41,880 nucleotides of DNA from Pseudomonas fontis (GCF_028656955.1 NZ_JAMDGY010000116.1:1-41880); one strand, 5' to 3'. Shown: positions 17,034 through 26,075, counted from the first letter of the stretch. Notes: generated by a model from the sequence alone, not told the origin. Program-made: numbers and translations.

Positions 17034-17801
17034 CTAGCGTTCGGCCCAAAGTACCAAGACATCGGTGCTGAAGGAGCCGTCGGCTTCAATCTGGTAATAC
17101 TGCCGCACTTCCTCGCCCATCGCCTGCTGCAACTGGCGAATCGCTGCGCGCATCGGCTCGGGGGTGCGCATGCGCTCGACCCACGAGGTGTATTCAAGGC
17201 GTAGGCGCTGGCGGCTGTGGCTGCGGGCATACAGGCCGGCATCGCTGACCGTGTGCAGCCACTCGGCGGCAGAATAATCGCGCACGTGGCTGGTATCGCG
17301 CAGCACTTCGACGCTTTGCAAATAGGTGTCGAGCAACGGGCTGCCCGGCGACATCACGTCGACGAAGGCGGCAACGCCACCCGGCTTGAGCACCCGGCGC
17401 ACTTCGCGCAGGGCCAGGCCCAGGTCGCTCCAGTGGTGCGCCGAATAGCGGCTGAAGACGAAGTCGAACGAGGCATCGGCAAACGGCAGGCGTTCGGCGG
17501 CGCCACGTTCGGTGACGATGTTGCCCAGGCCGCGCTCGACTGCTGCGGCAGCGACCACATCGAGCATCTGCTGCGACAGGTCGTAGGCGACGACTTCAGC
17601 GACCAGCGGGGCGACATGGAAACTCACGTGGCCGGCACCGCAGCCCAGGTCCAGCAGGCGTGCGCTGCCCTGCCCGGCCAGTGCCGCCTGAAGCAAGGCA
17701 AATTCGCTGCCCTGGGCGTGCACGGCACTGCTCAGGTAGGCGGCGGCCTGTTCGCCGAACTGGCGCTGGACGACTTCGGTATGGGCGTTGGTGCTGGTCA
17801 T
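17034..17801 (-). CDS. SAM-dependent methyltransferase, class I (UbiE/UbiG-like)
   Basis: A 255-residue Rossmann-fold methyltransferase. Motif I is LLDLGCGAGHVS (about residues 48-59), the acidic residue of motif II is in VVAYDLS, the post-I segment is ERLPFADASFDFVFSR, and RVLKPGG follows. These are characteristic of the UbiE/small-molecule group, but the substrate is unknown. I start at the ATG at 17801, which has AGGAG at a normal distance, and not at the TTG just before it. The gene sits inside the leucine cluster between leuD and leuB. This placement is shared by related pseudomonads and does not by itself show a leucine role. Confidence 0.9.
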   Translation of the reverse strand: MTSTNAHTEVVQRQFGEQAAAYLSSAVHAQGSEFALLQAALAGQGSARLLDLGCGAGHVSFHVAPLVAEVVAYDLSQQMLDVVAAAAVERGLGNIVTERGAAERLPFADASFDFVFSRYSAHHWSDLGLALREVRRVLKPGGVAAFVDVMSPGSPLLDTYLQSVEVLRDTSHVRDYSAAEWLHTVSDAGLYARSHSRQRLRLEYTSWVERMRTPEPMRAAIRQLQQAMGEEVRQYYQIEADGSFSTDVLVLWAER

Positions 17802-17820
17802 CAAAAATCTCCTGGGTATT

Positions 17821-17900
17821 CATCGCTGGCAAGGCCAGCTCCCACAGTGTCCACAGCATTCACAGGGAGATCCTGTGGGAGCCGGCCTTGCCGGCGATGG
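17821..17900. repeat. REPIN, GTGG class, inside the leu cluster
   Basis: An inverted REP doublet. The left copy is 17821-17845 (ending in CCCAC) and the right copy begins with GTGG at 17875 and ends at about 17900. Palindromic cores are CTGGCAAGGCCAG and GCCGGCCTTGCCGGC. It lies between leuD and the methyltransferase gene and would form a long hairpin in a leuCD-to-leuB transcript. Confidence 0.85.
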
Positions 17901-17923
17901 CGCCAGCCGGCTCAACACATCAC

Positions 17924-18568
17924 TCAGGCGTCACGAAACAACCAAGGCTGGCTCGCCCGATGCTTGCCTTCGAACGCGGCAATCGCCTCGCCATCCTGCA
18001 AGGTCAGGCCGATATCGTCCAAACCATTGAGCAGGCAGTGCTTGCGGAACGCATCGATCTCGAAGCTCAACACCTTGCCATCGGCACGGGTGACCGTCTG
18101 CGCTTGCAGGTCAACGGTCAACTGGTAGCCCGGATCAGCCTCGACCTGCTTGAACAGCTCATCGACTTCCTCGTCGCTGAGGATGATCGGCAACAAGCCG
18201 TTCTTGAAACTGTTGTTGAAGAAGATGTCGGCGTAGCTCGGCGCAATGATGCTGCGGAACCCGTACTCTTCCAACGCCCACGGCGCGTGCTCACGGCTGG
18301 AACCGCAACCGAAGTTTTCCCGCGCCAGCAACACGCTGGCACCCTGGTAACGCTCGTGGTTCAACACGAAATCCGGGTTCTGCGGGCGCTTGCTGTTGTC
18401 CTGGTACGGCTGGCCGACATCCAGGTAGCGCCACTCGTCGAACAGGTTCGGGCCAAACCCGGTGCGCTTGATCGACTTGAGGAATTGCTTGGGAATGATC
18501 TGGTCAGTGTCGACATTGGCACGGTCCAATGGCGCGACAAGGCCGGTGTGCTGGGTAAAGGCTTTCAT
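17924..18568 (-). CDS. leuD: 3-isopropylmalate dehydratase small subunit
   Basis: A 214-residue swivelling-domain partner of LeuC. Together they isomerise 2-isopropylmalate to 3-isopropylmalate. Family motifs include VAPLDRANVDTDQIIPKQFL near the N-terminus, NFGCGSSREHAPWAL, and SIIAPSYADIFFNN. Its ATG overlaps the leuC TGA by 4 bases (ATGA), so the two subunits are made in a coupled manner. A REPIN follows 23 bases after the stop. Confidence 0.97.
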   Translation of the reverse strand: MKAFTQHTGLVAPLDRANVDTDQIIPKQFLKSIKRTGFGPNLFDEWRYLDVGQPYQDNSKRPQNPDFVLNHERYQGASVLLARENFGCGSSREHAPWALEEYGFRSIIAPSYADIFFNNSFKNGLLPIILSDEEVDELFKQVEADPGYQLTVDLQAQTVTRADGKVLSFEIDAFRKHCLLNGLDDIGLTLQDGEAIAAFEGKHRASQPWLFRDA

Positions 18569-19998
18569 GCTGCGCTCCCTTGGATCAACTCACGTACATC
18601 GACAAAATGCCCAGTGACCGCAGCGGCAGCGGCCATCGCCGGGCTCACCAGGTGAGTACGCCCACCGGCGCCCTGGCGCCCTTCAAAGTTGCGGTTGGAG
18701 GTGGACGCGCAGTGCTCGCCACTTTCCAAGCGGTCCGGGTTCATCGCCAGGCACATCGAGCAGCCCGGCTCACGCCATTCGAAACCGGCTTCAACGAAGA
18801 TCTTGTCCAAGCCTTCTTTCTCGGCCTGCGCCTTCACCAGGCCCGAGCCCGGCACGACGATGGCTTGCTTGACGGTCGCAGCGACCTTGCGGCCCTTGGC
18901 GATCACCGCAGCAGCGCGCAAGTCTTCGATCCGCGAGTTAGTGCACGAACCAATGAACACCCGATCAAGCTGGATGTCGGTGATCGCCTGGTTGGCGTTC
19001 AGGCCCATGTACTTCAAGGCGCGCTCGATGGAACCACGCTTGACCAGGTCGGCTTCGGCAGCCGGGTCCGGCACGCGCTGATCGACCGCCAGCACCATCT
19101 CCGGCGACGTGCCCCAGCTGACCTGCGGCTTGATCTGCGCAGCGTCCAGTTCAATTACCGTGTCGAACACCGCGTCGGCATCGGACACCAGGTCTTTCCA
19201 GGCTTCAACGGCCAAGTCCCAGTGCTCGCCCTTCGGCGAGTACGGGCGACCCTTGACGTAGGCGACGGTTTTTTCGTCGGTTGCCACCAGGCCGACACGG
19301 GCGCCCGCTTCGATGGACATGTTGCAGATGGTCATGCGGCCTTCGACCGACAGCTCGCGAATCGCGCTGCCGGCAAATTCCATGGCATGGCCGTTGCCAC
19401 CGGCGGTGCCGATCTTGCCGATCACGGCGAGGACGATGTCCTTGGCCGTCACGCCGAACGGCAACTGGCCTTCAACGCGCACCAGCATGTTCTTCATTTT
19501 CTTGGCGACCAGGCACTGGGTGGCGAGCACGTGCTCGACCTCGGAAGTGCCGATGCCATGCGCCAGCGCACCGAAGGCGCCGTGCGTCGAGGTGTGCGAG
19601 TCGCCGCAGACCACGGTCATGCCCGGCAAGGTTGCACCCTGCTCCGGGCCGATGACATGCACGATCCCCTGACGCACGTCATTCATCTTGAATTCGGTGA
19701 TGCCATATTCGTCACAGTTCTCGTCGAGGGTCTGCACCTGAAGGCGCGACACCTGGTCGACGATGGCCTCGATACCGCCCTTGCGCTCCGGGGTCGTCGG
19801 TACGTTGTGATCAGGCGTCGCGATGTTGGCATCGATGCGCCAGGGTTTGCGGTTGGCCAGGCGCAGGCCTTCGAAGGCTTGCGGCGACGTCACTTCGTGA
19901 ATGATGTGACGGTCGATGTAGATCAGCGCCGAACCATCGTCGCGCTGCTTGACCAAATGCGAATCCCAAAGCTTGTCGTAGAGCGTTTTGCCGGCCAT
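18565..19998 (-). CDS. leuC: 3-isopropylmalate dehydratase large subunit
   Basis: A 477-residue aconitase-family [4Fe-4S] enzyme. The cluster cysteines are visible in FIGSCTNSRIED and in EPGCSMC. VVCGDSHTSTHGAFG and the N-terminal TLYDKLWDSH are typical. I use the ATG at 19998 (MAGKTLYD, with GAGGA 8 bases upstream); an ATG five codons upstream is also possible. It is the first gene of the leu cluster. Its promoter is shared with a divergent LysR gene, and a palindrome lies over the -35. Confidence 0.97.
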   Translation of the reverse strand: MAGKTLYDKLWDSHLVKQRDDGSALIYIDRHIIHEVTSPQAFEGLRLANRKPWRIDANIATPDHNVPTTPERKGGIEAIVDQVSRLQVQTLDENCDEYGITEFKMNDVRQGIVHVIGPEQGATLPGMTVVCGDSHTSTHGAFGALAHGIGTSEVEHVLATQCLVAKKMKNMLVRVEGQLPFGVTAKDIVLAVIGKIGTAGGNGHAMEFAGSAIRELSVEGRMTICNMSIEAGARVGLVATDEKTVAYVKGRPYSPKGEHWDLAVEAWKDLVSDADAVFDTVIELDAAQIKPQVSWGTSPEMVLAVDQRVPDPAAEADLVKRGSIERALKYMGLNANQAITDIQLDRVFIGSCTNSRIEDLRAAAVIAKGRKVAATVKQAIVVPGSGLVKAQAEKEGLDKIFVEAGFEWREPGCSMCLAMNPDRLESGEHCASTSNRNFEGRQGAGGRTHLVSPAMAAAAAVTGHFVDVRELIQGSAA

Positions 19999-20055
19999 CA
20001 GACTGTTCCTCATCAGCGTCTTTCTATGCCAATAACCCCTTGGCTTGTACGGACG

Positions 20056-20089
20056 ATGCTATGAGGTTAGATTGAATAACTCAAATTCA
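20056..20089. promoter_or_regulatory. leuC promoter with overlapping LysR-type box
   Basis: On the minus strand TTGAGT (20079-20084) and TAGCAT (20056-20061) are 17 bases apart and face leuC. A 17-bp palindrome overlaps the -35: TGAAT (20073-20077), seven bases, ATTCA (20085-20089). Within it TTGA (20072-20075) mirrors TCAA (20081-20084). The spacing and AT-rich dyad fit the T-N11-A pattern of LysR-type sites. Regulation of leuC by the divergent LysR protein is inferred. Confidence 0.6.
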
Positions 20090-20128
20090 TAATTTTCATG
20101 CTTTGGATAACCAAAAGGAATACAAGCT

Positions 20129-21007
20129 GTGGACCTGGCCAACCTCAATGCTTTTATTGCGATTGCCGAGACGGGAAGCTTCTCCGGCGCGGGTGAGCGC
20201 CTGCACCTGACCCAGCCGGCCATCAGCAAGCGCATCGCCGGCCTGGAGCAACAACTCGACGTACGGTTGTTCGATCGCCTGGGTCGCGAGGTCAGCCTGA
20301 CCGAGGCCGGGCGCGCCTTGTTGCCGCGCGCCTACCAGATCATCAACGTGCTGGACGACACCCGCCGGGCCCTGACCAACCTGACCGGCGAGGTCAGCGG
20401 CCGCTTGACCCTGGCCACCAGCCACCACATCGGCCTGCACCGCCTGCCCCCTTTGCTGCGGGCGTTTACCCGGCAATACCCGGCGGTGGCGCTGGACATC
20501 CAGTTCCTCGACTCGGAAGTGGCCTACGAAGAAATCCTCCACGGCCGCGCAGAAATCGCCGTGATAACCCTGGCCCCGGAGCCGCACCACCTGATCCGTG
20601 CGGTGCCGGTGTGGGATGACCCGCTGGATTTCGTCGTCGCCCCGGAGCATCCCCTGGCCCGCAATGGTGCAGTGAGCCTGGCGGATATCGGCCATCACCC
20701 GGCGGTGTTCCCCGGCGGCAACACCTTTACCCACCATATCGTCCAGCGTCTGTTCGAAGCCCAGGGCCTGACGCCGAACATCGCCATGAGTACCAATTAT
20801 CTGGAAACCATCAAGATGATGGTGTCCATCGGACTTGCATGGAGTGTGCTGCCACGGACTATGCTCGATGATCAGGTTGCACCCATCGGCTTGCCGGGCA
20901 TTCAGCTGTCCCGCCAGCTAGGCTACATTCTGCACACGGAACGAACGTTATCGAACGCGGCCAGAGCCTTTATGGCACTGCTCGACAGCCATGCGAGAGA
21001 ACAGTAG
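20129..21007 (+). CDS. LysR-type transcriptional regulator (leu-linked)
   Basis: A 292-residue regulator. An N-terminal winged helix-turn-helix (about residues 1-60, FIAIAETGSFSGAGERLHLTQ region) is followed by the periplasmic-binding-protein-like effector domain (about 90-290). The start is GTG with AAGGA upstream; no ATG fits better. It diverges from leuC with a palindromic operator between them. This is the classic layout for a LysR protein that activates the neighbouring operon and represses itself. A leucine-pathway intermediate as coinducer is a reasonable guess but not shown. Confidence 0.92.
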   Translation: MDLANLNAFIAIAETGSFSGAGERLHLTQPAISKRIAGLEQQLDVRLFDRLGREVSLTEAGRALLPRAYQIINVLDDTRRALTNLTGEVSGRLTLATSHHIGLHRLPPLLRAFTRQYPAVALDIQFLDSEVAYEEILHGRAEIAVITLAPEPHHLIRAVPVWDDPLDFVVAPEHPLARNGAVSLADIGHHPAVFPGGNTFTHHIVQRLFEAQGLTPNIAMSTNYLETIKMMVSIGLAWSVLPRTMLDDQVAPIGLPGIQLSRQLGYILHTERTLSNAARAFMALLDSHAREQ

Positions 21008-21068
21008 GCCCGCCCCGCGATCTGGACGGCCCGCCCCAAGGATGTTACCCGCCAAAGGTCTGGTATCG

Positions 21069-24000
21069 ATGCCCAAATCAGCAAACCGTTTTCCGCGTCT
21101 GCCCCGTATCCACGCGGCGGACCCCCAGGAATCGGAGCAAACCTGGGAAAACGCACCGCAACTGTTGGCGGCCCTGAATGGCGCGCGCCTGGGTGCCTGG
21201 TTCTGGGACGTCGAGACCGGGCGGATCAGTTGGTCGCGCGGCACCCAGGCGCTGTTCGGTTTCGACCCGCAGCAGCCGCTGCCCAATGACCTCGACTACC
21301 TCGACCTGTTACCCATGGAAGACCGCGCGCGGACCTTGCAGGCGTTCAACGCCGTGCTCAATGGCGAGCCGGTGGAACAGGCGCTGCGCCACCGCATCCG
21401 CTGGCCCGACGGCAGCCTGCACTGGCTGGAAATCAACGGCAGCATGAGCAAGGACCGCCACGGCCGCCCGCAGATGATCGGGGTGATCCGTGAAATCACC
21501 CGCCAGCGCGAGCGTGAAACGGCGCTGATCAACTCGGAAAAGCGCTTTGCCACCCTCTTCCACCTGTCGCCGAACGTGATCCTGCTGACCCGCCGGGCCG
21601 ACGGGATGATCTACGAAGTCAACCAGCACTTCGAAAACATCCTCGGTTGGCCGGCCGGCCAGATCACCGACAAGACCACCCTGGAGCTGGGCCTGTGGGT
21701 CAACCCCCAGCAGCGCCAGCAGGTGCTCGAGGCCACCCGTGGCAGCAACAGCCCGATCACCCTGGAGGTGCAGTTTCGCGCCAGCAGCGGGCAAATCCAC
21801 GATGGCATCCTGTGCACCCAGAGCATCGAGCTTGAAGGCGTCGCCTACCTGCTCAGCACCTTTATCGACACCAGCGAACGCAAACGCGCCGAGCAGGCGC
21901 TCAAGGACAGCCAGGAACGCCTGGACCTGGCCCTGGACTCCGCGCAACTGGGCACCTGGGACTGGCATATCCCCAGCGGCATGCTCTATGGCTCGGCCCG
22001 CGCCGCACAATTGCACGGCCTGGACCCGGTGCCCTTCCATGAATCGTTCGAAGCCTTTTTCGAAGGCGTGCCCGAGCAGGAACGCAGCAGCATGCGCCAG
22101 GCCTACCGCAGCCTGCGTGAAGGGCCGGCGGGCAATTACCAGATCACCTACCGCATCCAGCTGGAAAACGGCACCTCGCGCTATATAGAAAGCCGCGCCC
22201 GCCTGTACCGCGACGAGAGCGGCAACCCGCTGCGCATGGCCGGCACCTTGCTGGACATCACCGACCAGGTTGAACGCGAACAGCGCCTGACCAGCTCGGA
22301 AGAGAAATTCGCCAGCCTGTTCCAGGTCAGCCCCGACCCGATCTGCGTAACGCGCCAGGAAACCGGGCAGTTCATCGAGATCAACCCGGCCTTCACCCAG
22401 ACCTTCGGTTGGACCGCCGAGCAGGTGCTCAACCGCACCGCCGAGGAAATCGGCCTGTGGGCCGAGTCTGCCGAGCGCGCACGGCGCATCGAGCAGGTGA
22501 TCCGCGACCAGGCGCTGAACAACGTGGCGGTAGTGGTCAACCATCAGGATGGCCTGCCGCTGACCTGCGTAATTTCCAGCCGCCTGATCAAGGTCGACAA
22601 CCAGACCTGCAGCGTCACCACGCTGCGCGACATTACCCAGCAGCAGCGTGCGGAAGCGGCACTGAAGGCCAGTGAAGAGAAGTTCGCCATGGCCTTCCAC
22701 GCCAGCCCCGACGCCATCACCATCACCGAGCGCGACAGCGGCCGCTACCTGGAGGTCAACGATGGCTTCTGCCGCCTGACCGGCTACAGCGCCAGCGAAG
22801 TGGTAGGCCTCAGCGCCCGCGATGTCGGCCTGTGGGCCGACGACAAGCAGCACGTCCTGCTGCTGGCCGAGGTACAGGAGCGCGGGCGCATCCACCACCG
22901 GGAAATGCTCGGGCGCAACAAGCAGGGCGACATCCTCACCGTGGAGGTGTCGGTCGAGCCGATCACCCTCAACGAGACCGACTGCCTGTTGCTCACTGCC
23001 CGTGATGTCAGCCAGCTGAAAAACGCCCAGGCGCAGATCCGCCACCTGGCCTACCACGACCCACTGACCAACCTGCCCAACCGCGCGCTGCTGATGGATC
23101 GCCTGAGCCAGCAGATCGCCCTGCTCAAACGCCACAACCTGCGCGGCGCGCTTCTGTTCCTCGACCTGGACCACTTCAAGCACATCAACGACTCGCTCGG
23201 CCACCCGGTCGGCGATACCGTGCTGAAGATCATCACCGCGCGCCTGGAAGCCAGCGTGCGCATGGAAGACACTGTCGCGCGACTCGGCGGGGACGAGTTC
23301 GTGGTGCTGCTCAGCGGCCTGGAGGGCAGCCGCGAGGACGTCACCGCCAAGGTCCGCGAGTTGGCCGATACCTTGCGCGAACTGCTCGCCGAGCCCATCT
23401 CGCTGGATGGCCAGCGCCTGCAGGTGACGCCGAGCATTGGCGTGGCGCTGATTCCAGACCACGGCTCGACCCCCGCCGACCTGCTCAAGCGCGCAGACAT
23501 CGCGCTGTACCGCGCCAAGGATTCCGGGCGCAACACCACGCAGCTGTTCCATACCACCATGCAGAAGGCCGCCAGCGAGCGGCTGCGCATGGAAAGCGAC
23601 CTGCGCCTGGCACTGGCCCGCGGCGAGCTGTCGTTGCACTTCCAGCCGCAAGTCGATGCCCGCGACAACCGCATTGTCGGCGCCGAGGTGCTGCTGCGCT
23701 GGCACCACCCGCAACTTGGGCAGCAGCCACCGGCGCAGTTCATTCAAGTGTTGGAAGAAAGCGGGATGATCCTGGAAGTCGGCAGCTGGATTCTCGACGA
23801 AGCCTGCGATGCCTGCTCGCGCATGTTGCAGGACGGGCTGATCGATGCCGAAGATTTCAGCCTGTGCGTGAACATCAGCCCTCGGCAGTTCCGCCAGAAC
23901 GACTTCGTCGAACGGGTGCGGCGCAGCCTGGAGGACTATCGCCTGCCCTACCAGATGCTCAAGCTGGAGATTACCGAAGGCATCGTGATCCAGAACCTGG

Positions 24001-24365
24001 AGGACACCATCAGCAAGATGCGTGAGCTGAAAGCGTTCGGGGTAAGTTTTGCGATGGACGATTTCGGTACCGGGTATTCGTCGCTGACCTACCTCAAGCG
24101 CTTGCCGGTTGACGCGCTGAAGATCGACCAGTCATTTGTGCGCGATGCGCCGTTGGACCCGAATGATGCGGAGATTGTCCGGGCAATTGTGGCAATGGCG
24201 CGCAGCCTGGATCTGACGGTGATTGCCGAGGGGGTGGAGCAGACCGAGCAGCTGGAGTTCCTCGAACGGCTGGGGTGCCATTTGTATCAAGGGTACCTGC
24301 ACAGCCGGCCGCTGCCACTCAATGAGTTCCGCGCGATGCTGTTGCAGGCGCCAGCGGACTATTGA
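21069..24365 (+). CDS. Five-PAS GGDEF/EAL protein (cyclic-di-GMP turnover)
   Basis: About 1098 residues, soluble, with no transmembrane helix. Five PAS domains begin near residues 32, 153, 284, 407 and 534. Three of them share a (E/D)xGLW motif, which suggests internal duplication. The diguanylate cyclase domain (about 660-830) has an intact GGDEF at 740-744 and an inhibitory RxxD (RMED) at 731-734. The EAL domain (about 832-1090) reads EVL at 873-875 but retains the metal and catalytic residues in VNISPRQF, ITEG, MDDFGTG, LKIDQSF, EGVE and YQGY. Both activities are therefore possible. The start is uncertain: the ATG at 21069 has AAAGG upstream, while an ATG at 20991 would overlap the LysR gene. 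A REPIN follows the stop by 3 bases. Confidence 0.92.
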   Translation: MPKSANRFPRLPRIHAADPQESEQTWENAPQLLAALNGARLGAWFWDVETGRISWSRGTQALFGFDPQQPLPNDLDYLDLLPMEDRARTLQAFNAVLNGEPVEQALRHRIRWPDGSLHWLEINGSMSKDRHGRPQMIGVIREITRQRERETALINSEKRFATLFHLSPNVILLTRRADGMIYEVNQHFENILGWPAGQITDKTTLELGLWVNPQQRQQVLEATRGSNSPITLEVQFRASSGQIHDGILCTQSIELEGVAYLLSTFIDTSERKRAEQALKDSQERLDLALDSAQLGTWDWHIPSGMLYGSARAAQLHGLDPVPFHESFEAFFEGVPEQERSSMRQAYRSLREGPAGNYQITYRIQLENGTSRYIESRARLYRDESGNPLRMAGTLLDITDQVEREQRLTSSEEKFASLFQVSPDPICVTRQETGQFIEINPAFTQTFGWTAEQVLNRTAEEIGLWAESAERARRIEQVIRDQALNNVAVVVNHQDGLPLTCVISSRLIKVDNQTCSVTTLRDITQQQRAEAALKASEEKFAMAFHASPDAITITERDSGRYLEVNDGFCRLTGYSASEVVGLSARDVGLWADDKQHVLLLAEVQERGRIHHREMLGRNKQGDILTVEVSVEPITLNETDCLLLTARDVSQLKNAQAQIRHLAYHDPLTNLPNRALLMDRLSQQIALLKRHNLRGALLFLDLDHFKHINDSLGHPVGDTVLKIITARLEASVRMEDTVARLGGDEFVVLLSGLEGSREDVTAKVRELADTLRELLAEPISLDGQRLQVTPSIGVALIPDHGSTPADLLKRADIALYRAKDSGRNTTQLFHTTMQKAASERLRMESDLRLALARGELSLHFQPQVDARDNRIVGAEVLLRWHHPQLGQQPPAQFIQVLEESGMILEVGSWILDEACDACSRMLQDGLIDAEDFSLCVNISPRQFRQNDFVERVRRSLEDYRLPYQMLKLEITEGIVIQNLEDTISKMRELKAFGVSFAMDDFGTGYSSLTYLKRLPVDALKIDQSFVRDAPLDPNDAEIVRAIVAMARSLDLTVIAEGVEQTEQLEFLERLGCHLYQGYLHSRPLPLNEFRAMLLQAPADY

Positions 24366-24368
24366 GCG

Positions 24369-24438
24369 CATCGCGGGACCAGACCACTCCCACAGGTGCC
24401 AGGTCAAACCCTGTGGGAGCGGGCTGGCCCCGCGATGG
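24369..24438. repeat. REPIN, GTGG class, at a convergent junction
   Basis: An inverted REP doublet with CATCGCGGG at the left and CCGCGATGG at the right edge. The right copy has a GTGG head at about 24413-24416. It fills the space between the convergent GGDEF/EAL gene and dusC, so it could serve as the 3' hairpin for both. Confidence 0.8.
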
Positions 24439-24443
24439 CGCCC

Positions 24444-25403
24444 TCAAGCCGCCTCGGGCACCGGCACGCCGATCAACTGCCCAACCCGGTCGCAATCGGT
24501 CTCCCGGCGCAGCTCGGTAAACAGCGCAGTCGCCTCTGGGTAGGTGCGCGTGAGCATGGCCACCCATTGCTTCAGGCGCCCCGGCGCAGCACGCGGGGTC
24601 AGCTCCGCGCGGGCCTGGGACCAGAACTCCTGGATCAGTGGCAACAAGCCCTGCCAGTCCAGCGGCACGAACTCCACGCCATCGCGCACGGCCGCGATCT
24701 GCCGGGCCAGATCAGGGCGCGAGACCAGCCCGCGACCAAGCATGATGTCTTCCACGCCACTGACTTCGCGGCAACGCCGCCAGTCTTCCAGCGTCCACAC
24801 CTCGCCGTTGGCGAACACCGGCACCTTGACCACGTCCTGCACTCGCGCCACCCACTCCCAATGCGCCGGCGGCTTGTAGCCTTCGACCTTGGTGCGCGCG
24901 TGCACCACCAGTTGCTCGGCGCCACCTTCGGCCAGCGCCAGCGCGCAGTCCATGGCGCCGTCCGGGCTATCGAAGCCCAGGCGCATCTTGGCGGTAACCG
25001 GAATATGCGCAGGCACCGCACGGCGCACCTCACGCAAGATGGCATGGAGCAACTCGGGCTCCTTCAGCAGCACAGCGCCACCCCGGGACTTGTTCACCGT
25101 CTTGGCCGGGCAACCGAAGTTCAGGTCGATCACCGGTGCACCCAGCTCGCAGGCCAACACGGCGTTTTCGGCCAGGCAGACCGGGTCGGAACCGAGCAAT
25201 TGCACACGCATCGGCACGCCAGCGGCTGTTTGCGCACCATGGCGCAGCTCCGGGGCGAGCTTGTAGAACTCGCCCGGCGGCAGCAGGCGGTCATTGATGC
25301 GGATGAACTCGGTGACACACCAGTCGATCCCGCCCACACGGGTCAGGACGTCGCGCAGGATGTTGTCGACCAGCCCCTCCATCGGGGCCAGGGCAATTTG
25401 CAT
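24444..25403 (-). CDS. dusC: tRNA-dihydrouridine(16) synthase DusC
   Basis: A 319-residue FMN enzyme that reduces U16 in the tRNA D loop. The TIM barrel begins IALAPMEG. The catalytic cysteine is C98 in DLNFGCPAKTVNKSRGG, followed by TAKMRLG and VHART, with NGEV and MLGRG for FMN phosphate. The length, and the C-terminal helical domain, fit DusC better than DusA or DusB. The gene is convergent with the GGDEF/EAL gene and divergent from the APS kinase gene. Confidence 0.9.
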   Translation of the reverse strand: MQIALAPMEGLVDNILRDVLTRVGGIDWCVTEFIRINDRLLPPGEFYKLAPELRHGAQTAAGVPMRVQLLGSDPVCLAENAVLACELGAPVIDLNFGCPAKTVNKSRGGAVLLKEPELLHAILREVRRAVPAHIPVTAKMRLGFDSPDGAMDCALALAEGGAEQLVVHARTKVEGYKPPAHWEWVARVQDVVKVPVFANGEVWTLEDWRRCREVSGVEDIMLGRGLVSRPDLARQIAAVRDGVEFVPLDWQGLLPLIQEFWSQARAELTPRAAPGRLKQWVAMLTRTYPEATALFTELRRETDCDRVGQLIGVPVPEAA

Positions 25404-25526
25404 GTAAAGAAGGCCTGCGAAAAAAGCGGCAGTTTAACAAAGGGGCGAATGTGAAGGATGATCTTTACTTTGGCTGCGCCACGTACTAAATCTGCGCTAC
25501 CGGCCCTGAAGATCAGCCAACCAGCC

Positions 25527-26075
25527 ATGGAAGAGCGCAACGTGCACGAAGATTACCGCCAGCCACCGAGCATCATCTGGTTCACCGGGGTGTCCGGGGT
25601 GGGCAAGTCGACGATTTCCCAGGCCCTGAATGCCGCCTTGAGCCGCCGCCAGCGGCAGAGCTGCATTCTCGATGGTGACAAGCTGCGCCAAGGCCTCAAT
25701 CGCAACCTGGGCTTCAGCCCGGCAGACCGCGCCGAAAGCGTACGTCGCGCCAGCGAGGTGGCGCGGATTCTGGCCGATACCGGCAACGTGGTGATCAGTG
25801 CGCTGATTTCGCCGTTCGCCCATGACCGAGCGCTGGCCCGGGCGCTGTTCGACGACTGTCCGTTCCACGAGGTGTACCTGCACGCCCCGCTGCAAACCCT
25901 GATTGCCCGCGACCCCAAGGGGCTGTACCGCAAGGCGCTGGCCGGCCTGATCAACGACTTCAGCGGCATCAGCGCAGACTATGAAGTGCCGCGTGACCCG
26001 GCGCTGAGCTTTGACACCTCACGCACCTCGGTGGATGAGATCGTCGAGCGGATCCTCGCCCATACCGGGCTCTAG
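25527..26075 (+). CDS. cysC: Adenylylsulfate (APS) kinase, stand-alone
   Basis: About 182 residues. The enzyme phosphorylates APS to PAPS. The Walker A motif is GVSGVGKST. DGDKLRQGLNRNLGFS, the ISP motif holding the family's phosphoserine position, and DPKGLYRKA with FSGI are all present. The start is unclear. The ATG at 25527 is used; a GTG at 25542 has a better-placed purine-rich site; and an ATG at 25458 would add a low-GC3, probably untranslated segment. It is not beside cysD or cysN, and pseudomonads usually also carry a CysNC fusion, so this may be a second copy. Its stop overlaps the convergent thioesterase stop in CTAG. Confidence 0.85.
   Translation: MEERNVHEDYRQPPSIIWFTGVSGVGKSTISQALNAALSRRQRQSCILDGDKLRQGLNRNLGFSPADRAESVRRASEVARILADTGNVVISALISPFAHDRALARALFDDCPFHEVYLHAPLQTLIARDPKGLYRKALAGLINDFSGISADYEVPRDPALSFDTSRTSVDEIVERILAHTGL

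Noticed and set aside
20991..21069. Longer N-terminus of the GGDEF/EAL protein
   Set aside because: The ATG at 20991 overlaps the LysR gene, lacks a ribosome site and adds a basic, proline-rich stretch without homology; not excluded, only less likely.
21309..23747. An 812-codon minus-strand frame opposite the GGDEF/EAL gene
   Set aside because: No domain and no ribosome site; explained by codon bias of the true gene.
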